A DNA stretch of 64,000 bases from Sordaria brevicollis (lineage: Eukaryota; Ascomycota; Sordariomycetes; Sordariales; Sordariaceae): contig JAUTDP010000009.1 of NCBI GenBank assembly GCA_033439795.1, positions 248,001-312,000 on the forward strand, written 5' to 3'. The notes beneath the pieces were generated by a model. The model made no database searches. It saw only the letters and a list, made by a program, of their open reading frames with translations, and was not told the origin of the DNA. A program made the translations under genes and the position numbers. Each line of letters opens with the position of its first letter. Position 1 is the first letter of the stretch. Below, in pieces: positions 45,970-58,138 of this stretch.

Positions 45970-47892
45970 CTACCATGTAAAACTTTCCTCCACAAAATCA
46001 ATCACCGTCCCCCTCTCCCTCTGACAACTCCTGACCGCATGCCTCACATCATCCGCCAACCCTCCCGGTCCGCAGACTGTCACGCACATGGCGCCCTCCT
46101 GCTCATGCACCTCCTTGGCCAACAACATGGGTATGTTGGGCCGACCGGGGAACATCTGGACCGACCGTGACGCGCTGGCCATCTCCCTTGGGTTCTTGGG
46201 CCTCGTCACGAAGAGCTTGATGTGCAGGATCTCTTTTCGGCGTGGCAGCCGCAGCACGGCGTCCATCCATGGCCTGATCCACTCGAGTGACTCAAAGTCA
46301 CGGACGATCCAGACCAGCACCACGCGCCTTGTGGCGACCGTGCCGTCTGCGTACCCCTCGACCAGGTGGCGGAGGTACGAAATCTGATGGGTGATGCCCG
46401 TGGCGCCGGCAAAGAGGACGGCCGTCCCGTAGCTGTCGAGCGAGTGGTGGCCGGCGTAGGGACCTTCGAAGGCGGCGCGCATGGTGATGCCTTTTCGGCG
46501 GAGGTTGGCGGTGCCGGCGACGGCGCGGTCGTACAGCTTGCGGGTGAAGCCCGAGTGGGCGCCGATGACGAAGGACACCGAGGTGGCGACGGGTTTCTTG
46601 ATACTGAAGCGGGAAGCGGTGGAGGCGGCGCCGGCATCCTTCTCACTGATGGGCAGCAGCTCGTCCTCGGTGGTGTGCTCGACCCAGGCGATGGAGAACG
46701 GGTGATTCTCCCATGACCGGACGCCGCTAAAGCGGAGGTAGGCGTGAGTGCCCGGCTGGACATCGACGTAGCGCGGGAGGTTCAGGGTTACGCGGCAGCA
46801 TTCGCCGGGCATAGGCTCGACGAAGGCGGTGGTGGTTCCGCGAGCGCGAGACCAGTTGCAGTAGGCGAGGCGGAACATTCGTGCCAGTCGGTCGGCGATC
46901 CAGATACAGAAGATGGCAATGATCCAAGGGATCTGGGGAAGCCCACCCTCGACCGTCGCGGTGACGCAGTGAACCCACGTCGCGCCGAAGGAGAGAAAGG
47001 CGAGGATGATGTGCGTGTTGAGAAAGGTCTCGTAGAATGCGTGACGCAAAGGAGACAGAGACAAGATCATGATGAGCAGCAGGGTAGCAGTGCCAAACAT
47101 GCCAGAGCCGATAAAGCGGTCATTGAACGTCTTCTCTTTGACTCCCTCCCAGCCACTGTCGGCTACCTGGACGACGGCCCATGCGATCATGTGAAGCAGC
47201 ACCTCAAAGACCACGACACGGCCCATCCATCGATGAAGGAGGTTGTAAGTGTCAAAGCTGACTTGTAGGAGACCGATAAGGGGATTGTTTCGGCCGGCAA
47301 GGATAATGAGCGGGACCATGTTGACCATAGCAAGGGTGCCCGACCGTCCGCGCAGTTCGGCAAGGAAGGAGTACTTGTTCTCGTTGGCCCAGTTGAGGAC
47401 GAACATGTACGCTATGTTGCTGGCCAGATAGAGGAGGAGGAGGACGGTGTGAAGTCGTGATGGTAGAGTACCCATGTTCATGGCGCTCGAGAGACGGATT
47501 TCTCGGTTGTGGCGTTTGTTCCATAAAGGGGCGTAGATCAGATTCCTTTTGAGACCCGGCATCCAACTCCATTGCTTGACCTTCCAGAAGTGTTGCCTGT
47601 CGCCGGGGATAGACATCGCTGATAGTAACCTTAGCTTCGCCCATGACAGCTCTATTATCCTGACTCCCAGTACTACAACTGCGACCGCCCCCATACTAAG
47701 CCAGAGCGTGTCCCTGAAGAGGAGGTTCATCGGTTGGTTGACTCCATTGAGTCCTGTGTTGAAAGGGGCGATGGTAGGATTCGCCCCTTCTGGTAGTGTA
47801 TGTGTTCCGGCCATATCTTCGCTTCGTATTTGCATTACTGGTGGGCTGTTGAAATCGAGGGCAGCGATCCTGCGCCGCTGTAGAATATCCAT
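45970..47892 (-). CDS. ferric/cupric reductase transmembrane component (FRE family)
   Basis: An intronless frame of 640 residues, the usual length of a fungal FRE protein. It should sit in the plasma membrane and reduce external ferric or cupric chelates using NADPH, FAD and two hemes. An N-terminal membrane segment (about 60-80) is followed by the ferric-reductase core with two H-X13-H heme pairs, HRWMGRVVVFEVLLH and HIILAFLSFGATWVH. The FAD-binding motif is HPFSIAW, with PYAGHH after it. The NADPH half has AGATGITHQISYL and ends with VCGPGGLADDV. It shares its core layout with the reductase at 1257-4211 but lacks that protein's long insertion. The sequence ends EESFTW, a common FRE ending. 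No iron-responsive GATA site is certain in the upstream sequence. Confidence 0.92.
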   Translation of the reverse strand: MDILQRRRIAALDFNSPPVMQIRSEDMAGTHTLPEGANPTIAPFNTGLNGVNQPMNLLFRDTLWLSMGAVAVVVLGVRIIELSWAKLRLLSAMSIPGDRQHFWKVKQWSWMPGLKRNLIYAPLWNKRHNREIRLSSAMNMGTLPSRLHTVLLLLYLASNIAYMFVLNWANENKYSFLAELRGRSGTLAMVNMVPLIILAGRNNPLIGLLQVSFDTYNLLHRWMGRVVVFEVLLHMIAWAVVQVADSGWEGVKEKTFNDRFIGSGMFGTATLLLIMILSLSPLRHAFYETFLNTHIILAFLSFGATWVHCVTATVEGGLPQIPWIIAIFCIWIADRLARMFRLAYCNWSRARGTTTAFVEPMPGECCRVTLNLPRYVDVQPGTHAYLRFSGVRSWENHPFSIAWVEHTTEDELLPISEKDAGAASTASRFSIKKPVATSVSFVIGAHSGFTRKLYDRAVAGTANLRRKGITMRAAFEGPYAGHHSLDSYGTAVLFAGATGITHQISYLRHLVEGYADGTVATRRVVLVWIVRDFESLEWIRPWMDAVLRLPRRKEILHIKLFVTRPKNPREMASASRSVQMFPGRPNIPMLLAKEVHEQEGAMCVTVCGPGGLADDVRHAVRSCQRERGTVIDFVEESFTW

Positions 47893-50800
47893 TTTCGTTA
47901 TTTGTGTGAGTGCTTCCTTCGCAATGGGTCGGTTCGAGCGAGTAGAACGCGTGGTGATCCAGAGTCTTGAAGGTTATTGAAGTAGATGCCAAGCTGTGTA
48001 TAATCGTATCATGCTCGGGCAGGACCGAGGTGGAACGATGTTGCAAAGCAGGCACTTCGAGGATGACCAAGTGAAGCGCCCAAGCCGCCCGCTGGGCTAG
48101 GATTCAGGGGGATGAAGCAAACAAACCCTTTGTGTGTCTTGGTCCTGACTATTCGATTGTAAATGCCGGGGCCGTGGGACAAAGCCAGAACGTCACTCTG
48201 TCTAGGCTTGCAGGTGTCAGACTCTGATAATTGGAGGCGCCCTGAATAGCCGCACGCACCTTAAACGACACACTCTTTCTTTCGGCCAAACTTTTGTTGG
48301 TTCGACCAACGATGGAATTTTTCCAAACAAGGCGAACACCTCTGCTGCTCAACACCAACTTGCCACTTGTGGCTCCGGGCCGGTGGATGTTATGCTGAGT
48401 AGGTCGAGAGAGGGTGGACAGATATTGCCGAATCTGAGGGCGATATGAGGAGCCGAACCTTGATCGTAGATTGGGCTGGCGTTGTAATCGTCCTGATTGC
48501 TTTGCTGCGTGGGCAGGTCGTCGGGGCAGAGACGCTGCTGGTCGTTTCGTGCAGCGATGCGCTGGGTTCTGGTGATAATGAGGATAATGACCTTGGATCT
48601 TCTTTGCCTGAAAATAACCGTACGACCTATGACCATGTCCCGTGCCGCCCAGTTAAACGACTTTGGATTGTATGTCGGCACTTGTCGAATTTGACCTGTT
48701 CCGAGTTGACGAAGGGCTGCGCCTGCGAGCCTTGGTTGATTGATCGGGGCAAACACTGCAAACTGGGTGGTAAATCCTCGAGGGGATGGCCTTTTTATTT
48801 AGTCTGGGAAGATCCTGTTGGAAAGGAGTGCTTTGCCGTTCCTTTTGCTCAATTGACAACGTATGATTTGATGCCGGCTGGTTTGACCACAGTTTGTCGC
48901 CAGGGTGAGTAGAAAGCGACGGGAAGGGTGACCGTTGAATCGTTTATCGTTCGATACTGTTCAAGTCCCTCCACAACCAAAGACCTTGTTTCCGGGGAAA
49001 GGTTCCCCGCGTGCCCGTGACGGCGGTAAGGTAACGAAAGAACAAAAAGGCCAAAGTGAAGACCACAGCTTGTTTACTGCCGCTGGAGAAGATTCCAAAT
49101 CTCTCAAACGATTTGGGATCCTGAATGACGCAGAGCGAATGAGAGTAAGGGGTAGGAGCGAAAGGAGGTTAAAATGACAGCCGCCCTGTGTAATGGGTGT
49201 TACTCAGGCACGTAGTTGGCTTTTCGCAGGAAAGGTGGTAAGTAAAGAACGTAGTGGTGAATAGACGGGCAATTGATTAACTTACTCACTGATTGCTATT
49301 AAGCGATCGTTATTCAGGTCTGTGATCAATAGAACCGCTCGCGTGGTGGTTTGTCGGTCGCTGATTCTCTCATCCGTTGAGGTTGCCCGTTCGGGAATTG
49401 GATGAACGACGGTTTAAGTGACGGACCACAAAAACTCCACAGCTGGCCGAGGGATGAAAAAGGTACGTAGATCGCGTACCCAAAACAAATATAAAAAAAA
49501 GAAATTAAAGATGGACCTCCGCGGCAGGTCAAATAGTAATGACAAGACCACACACAAGTGAAAAAAAGATTAAAAGGGCATGACGCTGTTCCATCCAAGA
49601 AACTGACAGAAAATGTCACTCAACGGCACTCTTGCTCCCTCTGCCTAGTTCCAAGCCCAAGCGGAGCATGAGCCGAACAAAGTGCCTCCCCCTGGAGCAG
49701 TGGCGGATGCAAATGAACACGACACGGCGGCGGTCGAACACGCATCTACGGAAAGAATCCCGTACGACAAGCAACCAGAATCGGACAGTCCTGGGCCGAC
49801 AAGAAAGGCCCAGCCTAGGCAAAGTGGGAGTGTGATCTTACACACCTTGACACTTCACTTTTCCCAATCTCTCGCTCTCGCCCAAGAGTCCAACCGGACT
49901 CGCGGCATGTGGAATCCAACCCTCCGAAAAGCACGGTGCCCTGGAACAGATTAGGACATTCGGTTCGCTTCGCCCCATTCCAAGGAGAACTGCTCGGGGC
50001 ACATGGAATGAGGGAGATCCTATCGTGGATCAGCAGGGCAAGGATGTATCGTCCAAGAGGCCCAGCAGTGCTCAGCCCAGGGCCCAGCCAGTTAGACACG
50101 TCCCGAGGGACAATCGGGGAAACCGTACGTCTGGCTGCCGTGATCTCAGGGGTAAAAACCATAACTGGGGAAGAAAACCAAAAGGATTGGTATACAGCAA
50201 ACGCAAGATGCTGCGGGGTGGTTTGTAGTTGGACAACGCAAAAGAGAAGCTCCAGCTTGGGCAATTGAGGTTCCCTCAGAAACATCGCAATTAGGACGCC
50301 GCCGCCCCTCTGATTGGACCCTTCATCGCCGCAGGGCAGCTAGTCCCACCCCTTGCGGCGTCTTTGTTTGGTTGCACATTTTGGCCTTGGCTTCACCATG
50401 CCGCCAACCGCAGGCTGGACTTTACCAAGAGCCTGAACCCAGGGCTCAGCTTCTGAAACAACAAACATTGCTCCTTGGTGATTGGCCACTTGCTGAACGG
50501 GCCGTATTTCCACTTCCTCCTCGTTCTCTAAATGTCTTGTGGCTCCATCCATCTTTCTTCGCTTGAAATTCCCTTCCATTTCAATGTTGGCTCTGGGGTC
50601 CTTCGTGGCTTCTCTCCACGAGCATTTCGGAGATCGTTCCATTCCCAGCTAATCAGTTCTTGGACTAATCAACGGTAGGGCTTGAGCGTTTGATAGTTGT
50701 ACGTATCACGTCTTCATCTCCACGCATATGCATTCGCGATGATTCACAGGCTGGCGTACGGAGACAACGCAACTACACACAAGGATCAAAGGCGTCCTCC

Positions 50801-51473
50801 CGAACTAGTGTAGGAACCCGAGGTGCGTGGTCCCACGACGTCAGAAAAGACGCCGATTAGCTGTGCTCGCTATGCAAAGGCCCGGCAGTCGTCCACGCCC
50901 TTGACAGACACATCCTTTTTGGCGGGCTAGGGCGGCTAGGGAGAGGAATTCCTTGGGACGACATCCTGAAGAAGGGGCCATGTGCGATGTTCGACGTCAT
51001 GTCCTTCATGATATGTTTTGGTTGTATACAGATGACAATGCCAGTAAATGGTAGCCGAGAGGTTTCCCGGCCTTTCGGGTAGCAACCGATATAACCAAGG
51101 CCTATGCACCTTCCGTGCTTGAGTTGGTGATCTTTTGAACATCAAGCGATTCCGACGTGCTAACGGCCCGGTTCCATGACGATTCAAGCTCCGTTCCTGG
51201 ACATCTTTCTGCACCCGATACGAAACTATCGCAATCTATCAGGTAAGATCTGCCCATAAAGTCGTATATCCCGCTCGCTTAAGCTAAGCTTCTCTACCAG
51301 AGATGAGAGTCAATAACGGTCCTTTGTGGGGAACATGACCCCTCCAAATCAAATACCTATGCTCCCTTGTCATTATAAAAACGTGGGGGGTGGCAGGAGG
51401 GAGAATCTTTGCCGTCAAAATGGAACGGCGGAACGAAGCCAAGCTTTTTGGAACTTGACCGCAAGATAAAGTA
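47893..51473. other. gene-poor region
   Basis: About 3.6 kb between the second ferric reductase and the MITE-like element. The proximal part should hold the reductase promoter. Many short overlapping frames exist (for example 48445-48912 plus and 50340-50642 minus), but none has a recognisable motif or splice pattern. No RNA gene is evident. Confidence 0.45.
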
Positions 51474-51820
51474 TACAGTAATTACCCCTGCAGTTGCAAG
51501 TGGGGCGTGCAACTCGATTTCTTTGCAAAAGGGGGGGCTTTGCAAAAGAGGGAGGAAGTGCACAGGCCACCCTAAAGCCTTCTGGCCAATGGGCGAGGGC
51601 GACCAGCGCGAAAAAGGGGGTCGCCAAGCCCCCGGTATGCGGGTATAAGTTACCGCACCACCAAAATCAAACCCCTGCTTTTGCAAAATCCGGCCTTGAG
51701 CCGTTGCAATAGCAATTAGCAATCCTCCCCCGCAGACGGAATGCGTGCAGCCAGATTCCTTAGCAAAAGGGGGGGTTTTAGCAAAAGGGGGGGCTTGCAA
51801 CTGCAGGGATAATTATTGTA
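51474..51820. mobile_element. MITE-like element with TA target duplication
   Basis: A 347-bp interval (TA included on both sides) bounded by terminal inverted repeats. The left repeat is 51476-51500 (begins cagtaattacccctgcag); the right is 51794-51818, its reverse complement at 23 of 25 positions. Each is flanked by TA, the target duplication of Tc1/mariner-type elements. Inside, a block of about 45 bp occurs twice in direct orientation (about 51507-51552 and 51745-51790), each with gcaaaaggggggg units. No transposase is encoded, so it would be non-autonomous and depend on a transposase elsewhere. The two differences between termini (G/A and C/T) are transitions compatible with RIP or ordinary decay. 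Confidence 0.75.
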
Positions 51821-53939
51821 CCGGGACAGGCCGGCGGGTCTAGAACAAGACTCTTGAGAGCCTCCAGTACTGCCTGTTAAGGTTTCGCGGAGGCAGAAGG
51901 CCCGATGTCATCCACCTGGCGTACTCCCTGCCAAGGATCACGATCTTATATATCAGCCCCATGGGCTTGAATTTGAAGATGACCACATTCCTTGATGTGT
52001 CCATTGACTTGTCAAGCGAACGGAATAAGGGCCGAAAAGCTGTGAGCAGCTGACTCCCTGCATTATGGTGCCCATATTCACCACTCCTTTCGTTCAGTCA
52101 TTTCTTATCACCCAATTCTTGAAGGTTTGGGTTCGGTGACTTTCGACATTTTGCGGATGTGGCATTCGGCCTCACAGTCAGATCGGAAAGGGCCGTTTTA
52201 TCGGCCTCAAAGCGAGGTATTTCTGTCCGGTTGCAACCCTTACTGGCTCACAGTACACAGTCGCTCCCGCTGTTTCTGGCTTGTAACCAGGTAACATGGG
52301 TGGTATTCAGAGCTGTCATGCTGCGAGAGGGTGTACGAGTACAACCGCGACTACCTGCTGAGTACGCTGCTGGGCTCACTCCGAGTCTTTTAAGACATCC
52401 CCGTGGGGAAAATCCCTGGCTAACGCGGAGAGCAGATGATGAATGATCTTCAGATCTTGGTAGTAGACTCCAGCGAAAGCAACGTTCGGAATGGAATCTA
52501 GAGTTGCACCATCAACCATGTCCACCCTCCCGTGCCCGAATCTTGATATCTCTTCGGCTCATCGGCCCAGCCTTATCCAGCCACTTCTCTGGGGAAGTCA
52601 TGAAGATATGGACCTCCCAAAGTTGGCAATTTTGTTGCCGCCCCAGCCATCGCGAGGTTGTCAAGGACGCCTTTTCAAGGCAGCCATCTCCATCAGGCAG
52701 CCATCTGGATGAAGCAGCAGCGCCCAACCTTACAAACTTTGGTTGGTTTCATGATCCCAAGAACTCCAGCCCCATGAGGTTGTTCTGCTTGACACGAGAT
52801 AAGCCGGGATAGTCGTGCCTCCTTGCCGGTGCTTGATGACTGATGTTGCTTGAACCACCAAAGCTGGATGCCGGTGTCTGGAGCTGTAAAGCTCAGAGGA
52901 TATGACGTGATGAGGGTTCGGAAGGAGATCCGAATATCCGCTGAACAATGCCTTGGACCCTCCGGTGTCTTTTCGAGTATGGGATCATAATGAACCTGAC
53001 AAGTCATGCATCGCGACGAGCAGGGCACCTCCGAAATGCAATATGGCCCAAGCGAGTGTGAATAACATTCCGGCCACCGACATGTAAGACAGGTTTTCTC
53101 ATAAAAGGTCTATCCGGCCCTTTGCCAAAATTATTGTGATGTCGTCTGGGTAGGATACCACAGCGCCTTCATTGGAGCGTTTTCATCTAATGATGGCTTC
53201 CAAACCCGGTGGTCTGACGCCGGTTGCTCGACCATCGTAAACCATGAGGAAATCGTCAGATATTCCGTGGTCGACCGGAAAGATCTGAGCCAACGAGCGA
53301 GTCCATCTTCTTAGTGTACTGATCCACGGAATAACTTCTGATCTGATCTGGAGATTGGTACTCAAAGGATTTTGTATCCTTCTATGCCCAATCGTTTGAG
53401 GGCGAGATGTGTTAGTCGGTGCCAAAGACTCGGCGCGAAACGGTCACACTAGGGACATGGTATGATGGATGTAAACCCTCAAAAGGGCGATAACGAAAAG
53501 AGGTCCGGAAGGGGAAGGATGTTATTGACGTGTCTAAGAAAAGTTGTGGCCTGGAGAAGAAAGACATCATATGCCACGAACTATTCAACTATCGAGATGC
53601 TGAGTAACCGTGGATCTCGGTCATGCTACACCCAGTTTATTTTTATATCCGAGCCACTCAGGTCCCGCGTGCCCGCGCCAAGATAGCCAAACCACATCTG
53701 GACTGCGGACGTCCGAGCTTTCGCCGACATCTCCAATTCCGTCATATCCATCGCAACCACTGGCGGCCGACGACAAACCATCATCACGACCGATCGACGA
53801 GCCATATTCGCCAGACCTTCTGACTTTGTAAAGCGCCATTCCCACGGCACGTACGAGTTTCTCAAGGAACAAGTGCGCCGTACCATACGAAGCGAACAGA
53901 ACTTAGGTCAAAGAGGACAAGGCGATAAAGTTGATCAAC
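51821..53939. other. gene-poor region
   Basis: About 2.1 kb between the MITE-like element and ISD11. The frames over 52504-52812 (plus), 52693-53028 (minus) and 53183-53425 (minus) are the longest; none has a domain or splice pattern I recognise. They could be decayed gene or transposon fragments. The last part before 53940 should hold the ISD11 promoter. Confidence 0.45.
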
Positions 53940-54559
53940 ATGTCTACCGTCGCAAGGACCGGTAGCGAGTCGGCCGGCAAAGTGCTGTCACTGGTACGCA
54001 GCGTGCCTTTCTATGCTTCCCTTCTTTTGAATCGCAAAAAGTACTTGCGCCAACAGGGATACAAATGCTAACATTCCTGCCTTGAATCAACAGTACCGCC
54101 AGCTTCTGCGCCAGGGAAACCAGTTCTCCTCCTACAACTTCAGAGAATACGCCAAGCGCCGCACAAGAGACGCTTTCAGGGAAAACAGGAACGTGGAGGA
54201 TCCTAGGAAAGTGCAGGAGCTTGTGCAGAAGGGGTTGCAGAACCTCCAGATGCTCAAGGTATGTTAGGCGCTTGACCCCAAAACACGACATGCAGCGTGC
54301 AGGAAGGTTGACATTGGGAATAGCGCCAAACAGTCATCAGTCAGTTCTACCAGCAGGACCGCTTGGTAGTCGAGGGTGGACTCTCGGTAAGTCCTCTTGG
54401 AAAGGCTCATATAGGGAAAACCGAGGTGATCTAACAACTCGCAGGGTAAGGACCAAGGAGGCAAGATCAGGCAGAAGGACACCGGGTAAGTCATTGGACT
54501 CTGGAAAACAGGCCCAAAGAAATTGCCTTGCTGACAACTGGAACCTTAGCTGGGACTAA
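53940..54559 (+). CDS. ISD11: Isd11 (LYRM4), cysteine desulfurase partner
   Basis: Isd11 stabilises the mitochondrial cysteine desulfurase Nfs1 and, with acyl carrier protein, is needed for Fe-S cluster assembly. Five exons: 53940-53993, 54094-54258, 54324-54386, 54445-54485 and 54550-54559, giving 110 residues; the last exon codes only the end of a Gly plus Trp-Asp-stop. The LYR tripeptide is at residues 18-20, spanning the exon 1-2 junction (SL-YRQLLRQ). The complex-1-LYR fold continues with [23 protein letters not shown], giving the basic surface and the downstream Phe typical of the family, then [37 protein letters not shown], which matches Isd11 rather than other LYR proteins. All introns show GT..AG. 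Confidence 0.93.
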
Positions 54560-55693
54560 ATGGCTGGAGAACGGAAAGCCCTTTGTAGTTGAAGCGATGT
54601 ACAAAATTTCACTTTCAAGAAGAAAAAGTTGATGTGTATACTACGGGTGAAGGATATGGGGTACAATAAGCTGCTTGAGCCCGCAGGAAAATATCACGGG
54701 ACGCAGGCTTAATCAAAGCAGGCACACGAGCTCAAAGATCGTAGCCGAATGGGGGCTTCGTAGATTTGGGCAGATGATAATACGAGAGGTACAATATCTT
54801 ACTTCCAGCGGTCTGGAGCGATTTTGTTGGACGGTTTCCCTTGGGCGTTGTTCGTTCCTGTCATGGTCATGTTGTGCCATGATAACCGATTCTACGGGAT
54901 CACCATCAGAGACTGCGAATCCCTGTCGCAACTGTATCGACTCGTTCCTTGCATATCCGAGATCTGTATGGGAGAAGAGCGGCCTTATAAGAATAAATCG
55001 CTGTACTGAACATGCCTGCCTTGGCCTGAATGGTCAGTGCTTCCCGTCATGCCCAGCCCGCGCGACCAGTGGCCACTGCACTGCAGGGACAAGCCGTCGC
55101 AGTGCCGGGACCTGAAGTCAATTGAGTGGTCACGGTGTCGCAAGTGTGGCAGTTTGGCCGCCGCGATTGAATGCGACGCGCAACATCTTCCATCCTTCCA
55201 TCAACAACACCTTTCGCTGGGCGGTATAGATATTCTACTTTGGAAGCTGCCATACAGTCTTCTCTTACTTCGGGCCTATTCTACTCCATCACACGAATCG
55301 TAGTCGGCGCCAGACTCATCAGTATCTCCAGCATCTGGACGCTTTTCATCCGATCCCATCTTATTGTTCATCGTCATCCAAGTCTTCTATTCAAGTTCCA
55401 GCACAGCGCAGAGGCAGAATAAGTAGCACATAGTCCTTCCACCATCGACTTGTAACCACCCACCACCCGCGACCTCCACCTCTGTTCGGTGTTTGTCTTC
55501 AACGTAATCGACCCTTGTGTCCTGCGATTACCATTATACTTCAACGTATCTACGTCTTGGATAGAGCTCCCGGGTTTTGGACACCAGCACGACGGCGTTA
55601 GACTTGTTTGGTGTTTTATCCTTGTTTGCTTGCGCATGAGAGAAGAGCAGTTTAAGTTCGGTATCTGAGTAGACAGACCATCGCGCACTCGCA
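54560..55693. other. intergenic between ISD11 and the AT-hook protein gene
   Basis: About 1.1 kb between two plus-strand genes. The first part should be the ISD11 3' region and the last part the next gene's promoter and leader. No recognisable gene. Confidence 0.5.
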
Positions 55694-58138
55694 ATGGCGC
55701 CCACCGTGAGTCTGCTTACCTTCGTCCCATCCCGAAGCTCTGCTTGCTGTCACAATTGAATTATCTCTAACTGTGGCTGTGTTTGCGCAACTCTAGTACC
55801 ATCGATCAGCAGCCCAAACTCGGCGCGGCGCTCGTAGCGGTTTCCCGGAACACGACGACTTCGAGGGTCTACCTGTACGCCAATGGAGGCAAGAATGGGT
55901 TAATGTAACACCTCCCCAGCCTGCAGAGGCGACGCAGAAGAACGACATCTGGGACGTCGAGCTTCCCTTCGGCATGCCAAAGGAAACCAAGCTGCTTCCA
56001 ACCCACAGCCAGGAGCTGCTGCGCGCCGCTCGCTCGGGCAGACTTTATAAGCGACCTGCCCCAACCGACGACGACGATGAAAACGCCGATATTGACATCA
56101 AAGGCGACAAGAAGGAGAGTGATGCGGCTGCGGAAGGATTCACGGTGAAGATGTGGAAGCAAACACCACGCAACGTCGAAGTGCCTGCCGAATCACATCT
56201 GGCCAAGCGCCATAAGAACACAGTCACATTACCGCCCAAGTCAACGCTGGTACAGATAGCTCAGGGACCGACTGTAACTAGAGCAACTGTTCGGCGTATC
56301 GATGCCGCTGGCAACCCGTACGAGCAGACCATCACCTTGGCCGAGGGACAACAAGTCGATGGCGAGATCATATCAACAACAGTGGTGCCGGCACCAGCCG
56401 CCGCCGCCGAAGTTGCTGCGCAGGCCGCGCCACCTGCGCCTGTCAGGAGAAGGCCTCCTCCACCAAAGCGGAAGGCGAAGGGTCCCGGCCGAGGTCGCAA
56501 GAAGGGCAAGCTTCCACTCCCAACGACAACGCGGCCAGAGCCCAGCACGGCAGAGGCGGGTGGTAATACAGTGGTCAAGGTTGAGGTTACTCCAGTCAAT
56601 GTAGGTCTTGATCAGTGTGGCACACACACCAGCGAAACTAATGATGTTGGTAGGGCATTAAAACCGAAGACACCGGTGAAGGCGCGAACCAGGACAGCGA
56701 GATCGCCGACTCTTCTCAGATTCCCTCCGACGATGACGACGGCGATGATGGCGATGATGGTGAAGAGGAGGGCGATGCGGATGAAAGCATGGCTGAAGGC
56801 GACACTCCTGTTGGTGATGCCAGCACCAATCAGGACCAGGACCAGGAAATGCCTGATGCGGGAGCGTCAGACGTCATCCGACCCAGTTTAATCGAAGAGC
56901 CAGATGAGAAGGGAGCATCAAACGAGGAAGATGCTGCTGCCAGGTCGCGTCTTGGTAGCAGCCTTGCCCCGCCGACACTTGGATCACTTGCCTCAAGGCT
57001 TGAGGGGAGTCCGTTGAAGAACGTCATGATCCGTTCGCCCACCGAGCCGCCAGAGTCTAGGTCAGAGATGCCAGGGATTGGAGGATCTTTCTTCCCGTCT
57101 ACAGATGTAGACCTTGTAAAGACTGAAGTAACCTCTGCCGCAAAGGAGGTGGGCACGGAAGACAACTCTGCCAGTGCCGTATTGGTTTCCGAGACGACGG
57201 TGGAGGCTGCGCCGCCCGTGGCGGAGGCAGCAAATGACACCACCGCAATGGATATCGACACCAGTGTTGAGCAGCAGCAACAACAACCCAAGGAATCAAC
57301 TCCATCTGTCGAGGCTAACGTTGAGGACGCTGGGGCTGCACGAGAGTTGCCAGCGTTGCGACCAGATGCTTCAACGTCAGTCTTCACACCGACCACATCG
57401 ACCACGGCAGAAGCCACAAAGTCAGAGACGACAATCGCGGCCACAGAAACAACATCGACACTTGCGAAGTCCCCGTCTCTACCAGAAGACTCCGCGATGG
57501 AAGAGATAGCTATCCTCGAGGAGGAACTTTCCGACAATACTGCACCCACGATAGCAGAATCCTTGCTCCAACCCCCAGACTCTCCGGCTCTGCTCCCCAC
57601 TGCTACGACAGAGGACGAAGACGACGGGCTCAACTTGCTCGGTAGTCTAGAGAGAGAGCTGGACCGTCAGGAGGAAGTGAGCCGCGCTGGTAGTGCCACT
57701 AGTGGTGCCGGTACAAATGGGGCTGCGGCTGCGGCTGTGGATTCCGAAAAGGCGACAGACGACGTGGTGGACAACAAAGAAAACGTTACCGCTAGCGAAG
57801 AAAAGTCGGGGTCAGGAACAGAGGAAACTGCAGTAGAAGAGAAAGATACCTCTACCAAGGCGGACGAAGGCGGTACTGCGGCCACTACTGGCGCCACTGC
57901 CGATGCAGCTGCTCTTTCTCCCCCTCCTGCTACATCGGCCGGAGAAGGAGAAGAGAAGCCGAAGGAGACCGCCGGGGACACTCCAACGGAAAATCAAAAA
58001 GGGGCTGAAGCAGAAGATCAGGAAAACAAGGAACAAGGTCCTGCTGCTACTGCACCCGGTGCTGATGGTGACAGTGTCCCAAAGGAGTCGGAACCGGAAC
58101 CAGCACAAGAGGTCGTCGAACCGCCGAATCAGGAGTAG
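55694..58138 (+). CDS. AT-hook-bearing acidic nuclear-type protein, function unknown
   Basis: Three exons: 55694-55705 (12 nt), 55797-56600 and 56654-58138, giving 766 residues; both introns are GT..AG and phase 0. The N-terminal region (about 1-85) looks conserved: an Arg-rich start, [20 protein letters not shown], then [14 protein letters not shown] and [17 protein letters not shown] Lys-rich middle part follows. At about 224-245 a Pro/Lys/Arg segment contains [10 protein letters not shown], an AT-hook-like minor-groove motif. After residue 272 the chain is acidic and low-complexity (runs of Asp, Glu, Ser, Thr, Ala) with a short poly-Gln, up to NQE at the end. This suggests a chromatin or transcription-associated protein. 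I do not recognise the family and give no function. Retention of intron 2 would shift the frame and truncate the chain. Confidence 0.85.

Noticed and set aside
1257..47892. Iron-uptake gene cluster formed by the two ferric reductases
   Set aside because: They are over 40 kb apart with many unrelated genes between them, and no ferroxidase, permease or siderophore gene is present.
51357..51800. 147-codon minus-strand frame with repeated PPFAK/PPFCK strings
   Set aside because: It runs across the MITE-like element, and its internal repeats are the element's direct repeats; no protein family is recognised.
56830..57633. 267-codon minus-strand frame, Ser/Ala/Val-rich
   Set aside because: Complement of the acidic low-complexity exon of the AT-hook protein; composition explains the open frame.
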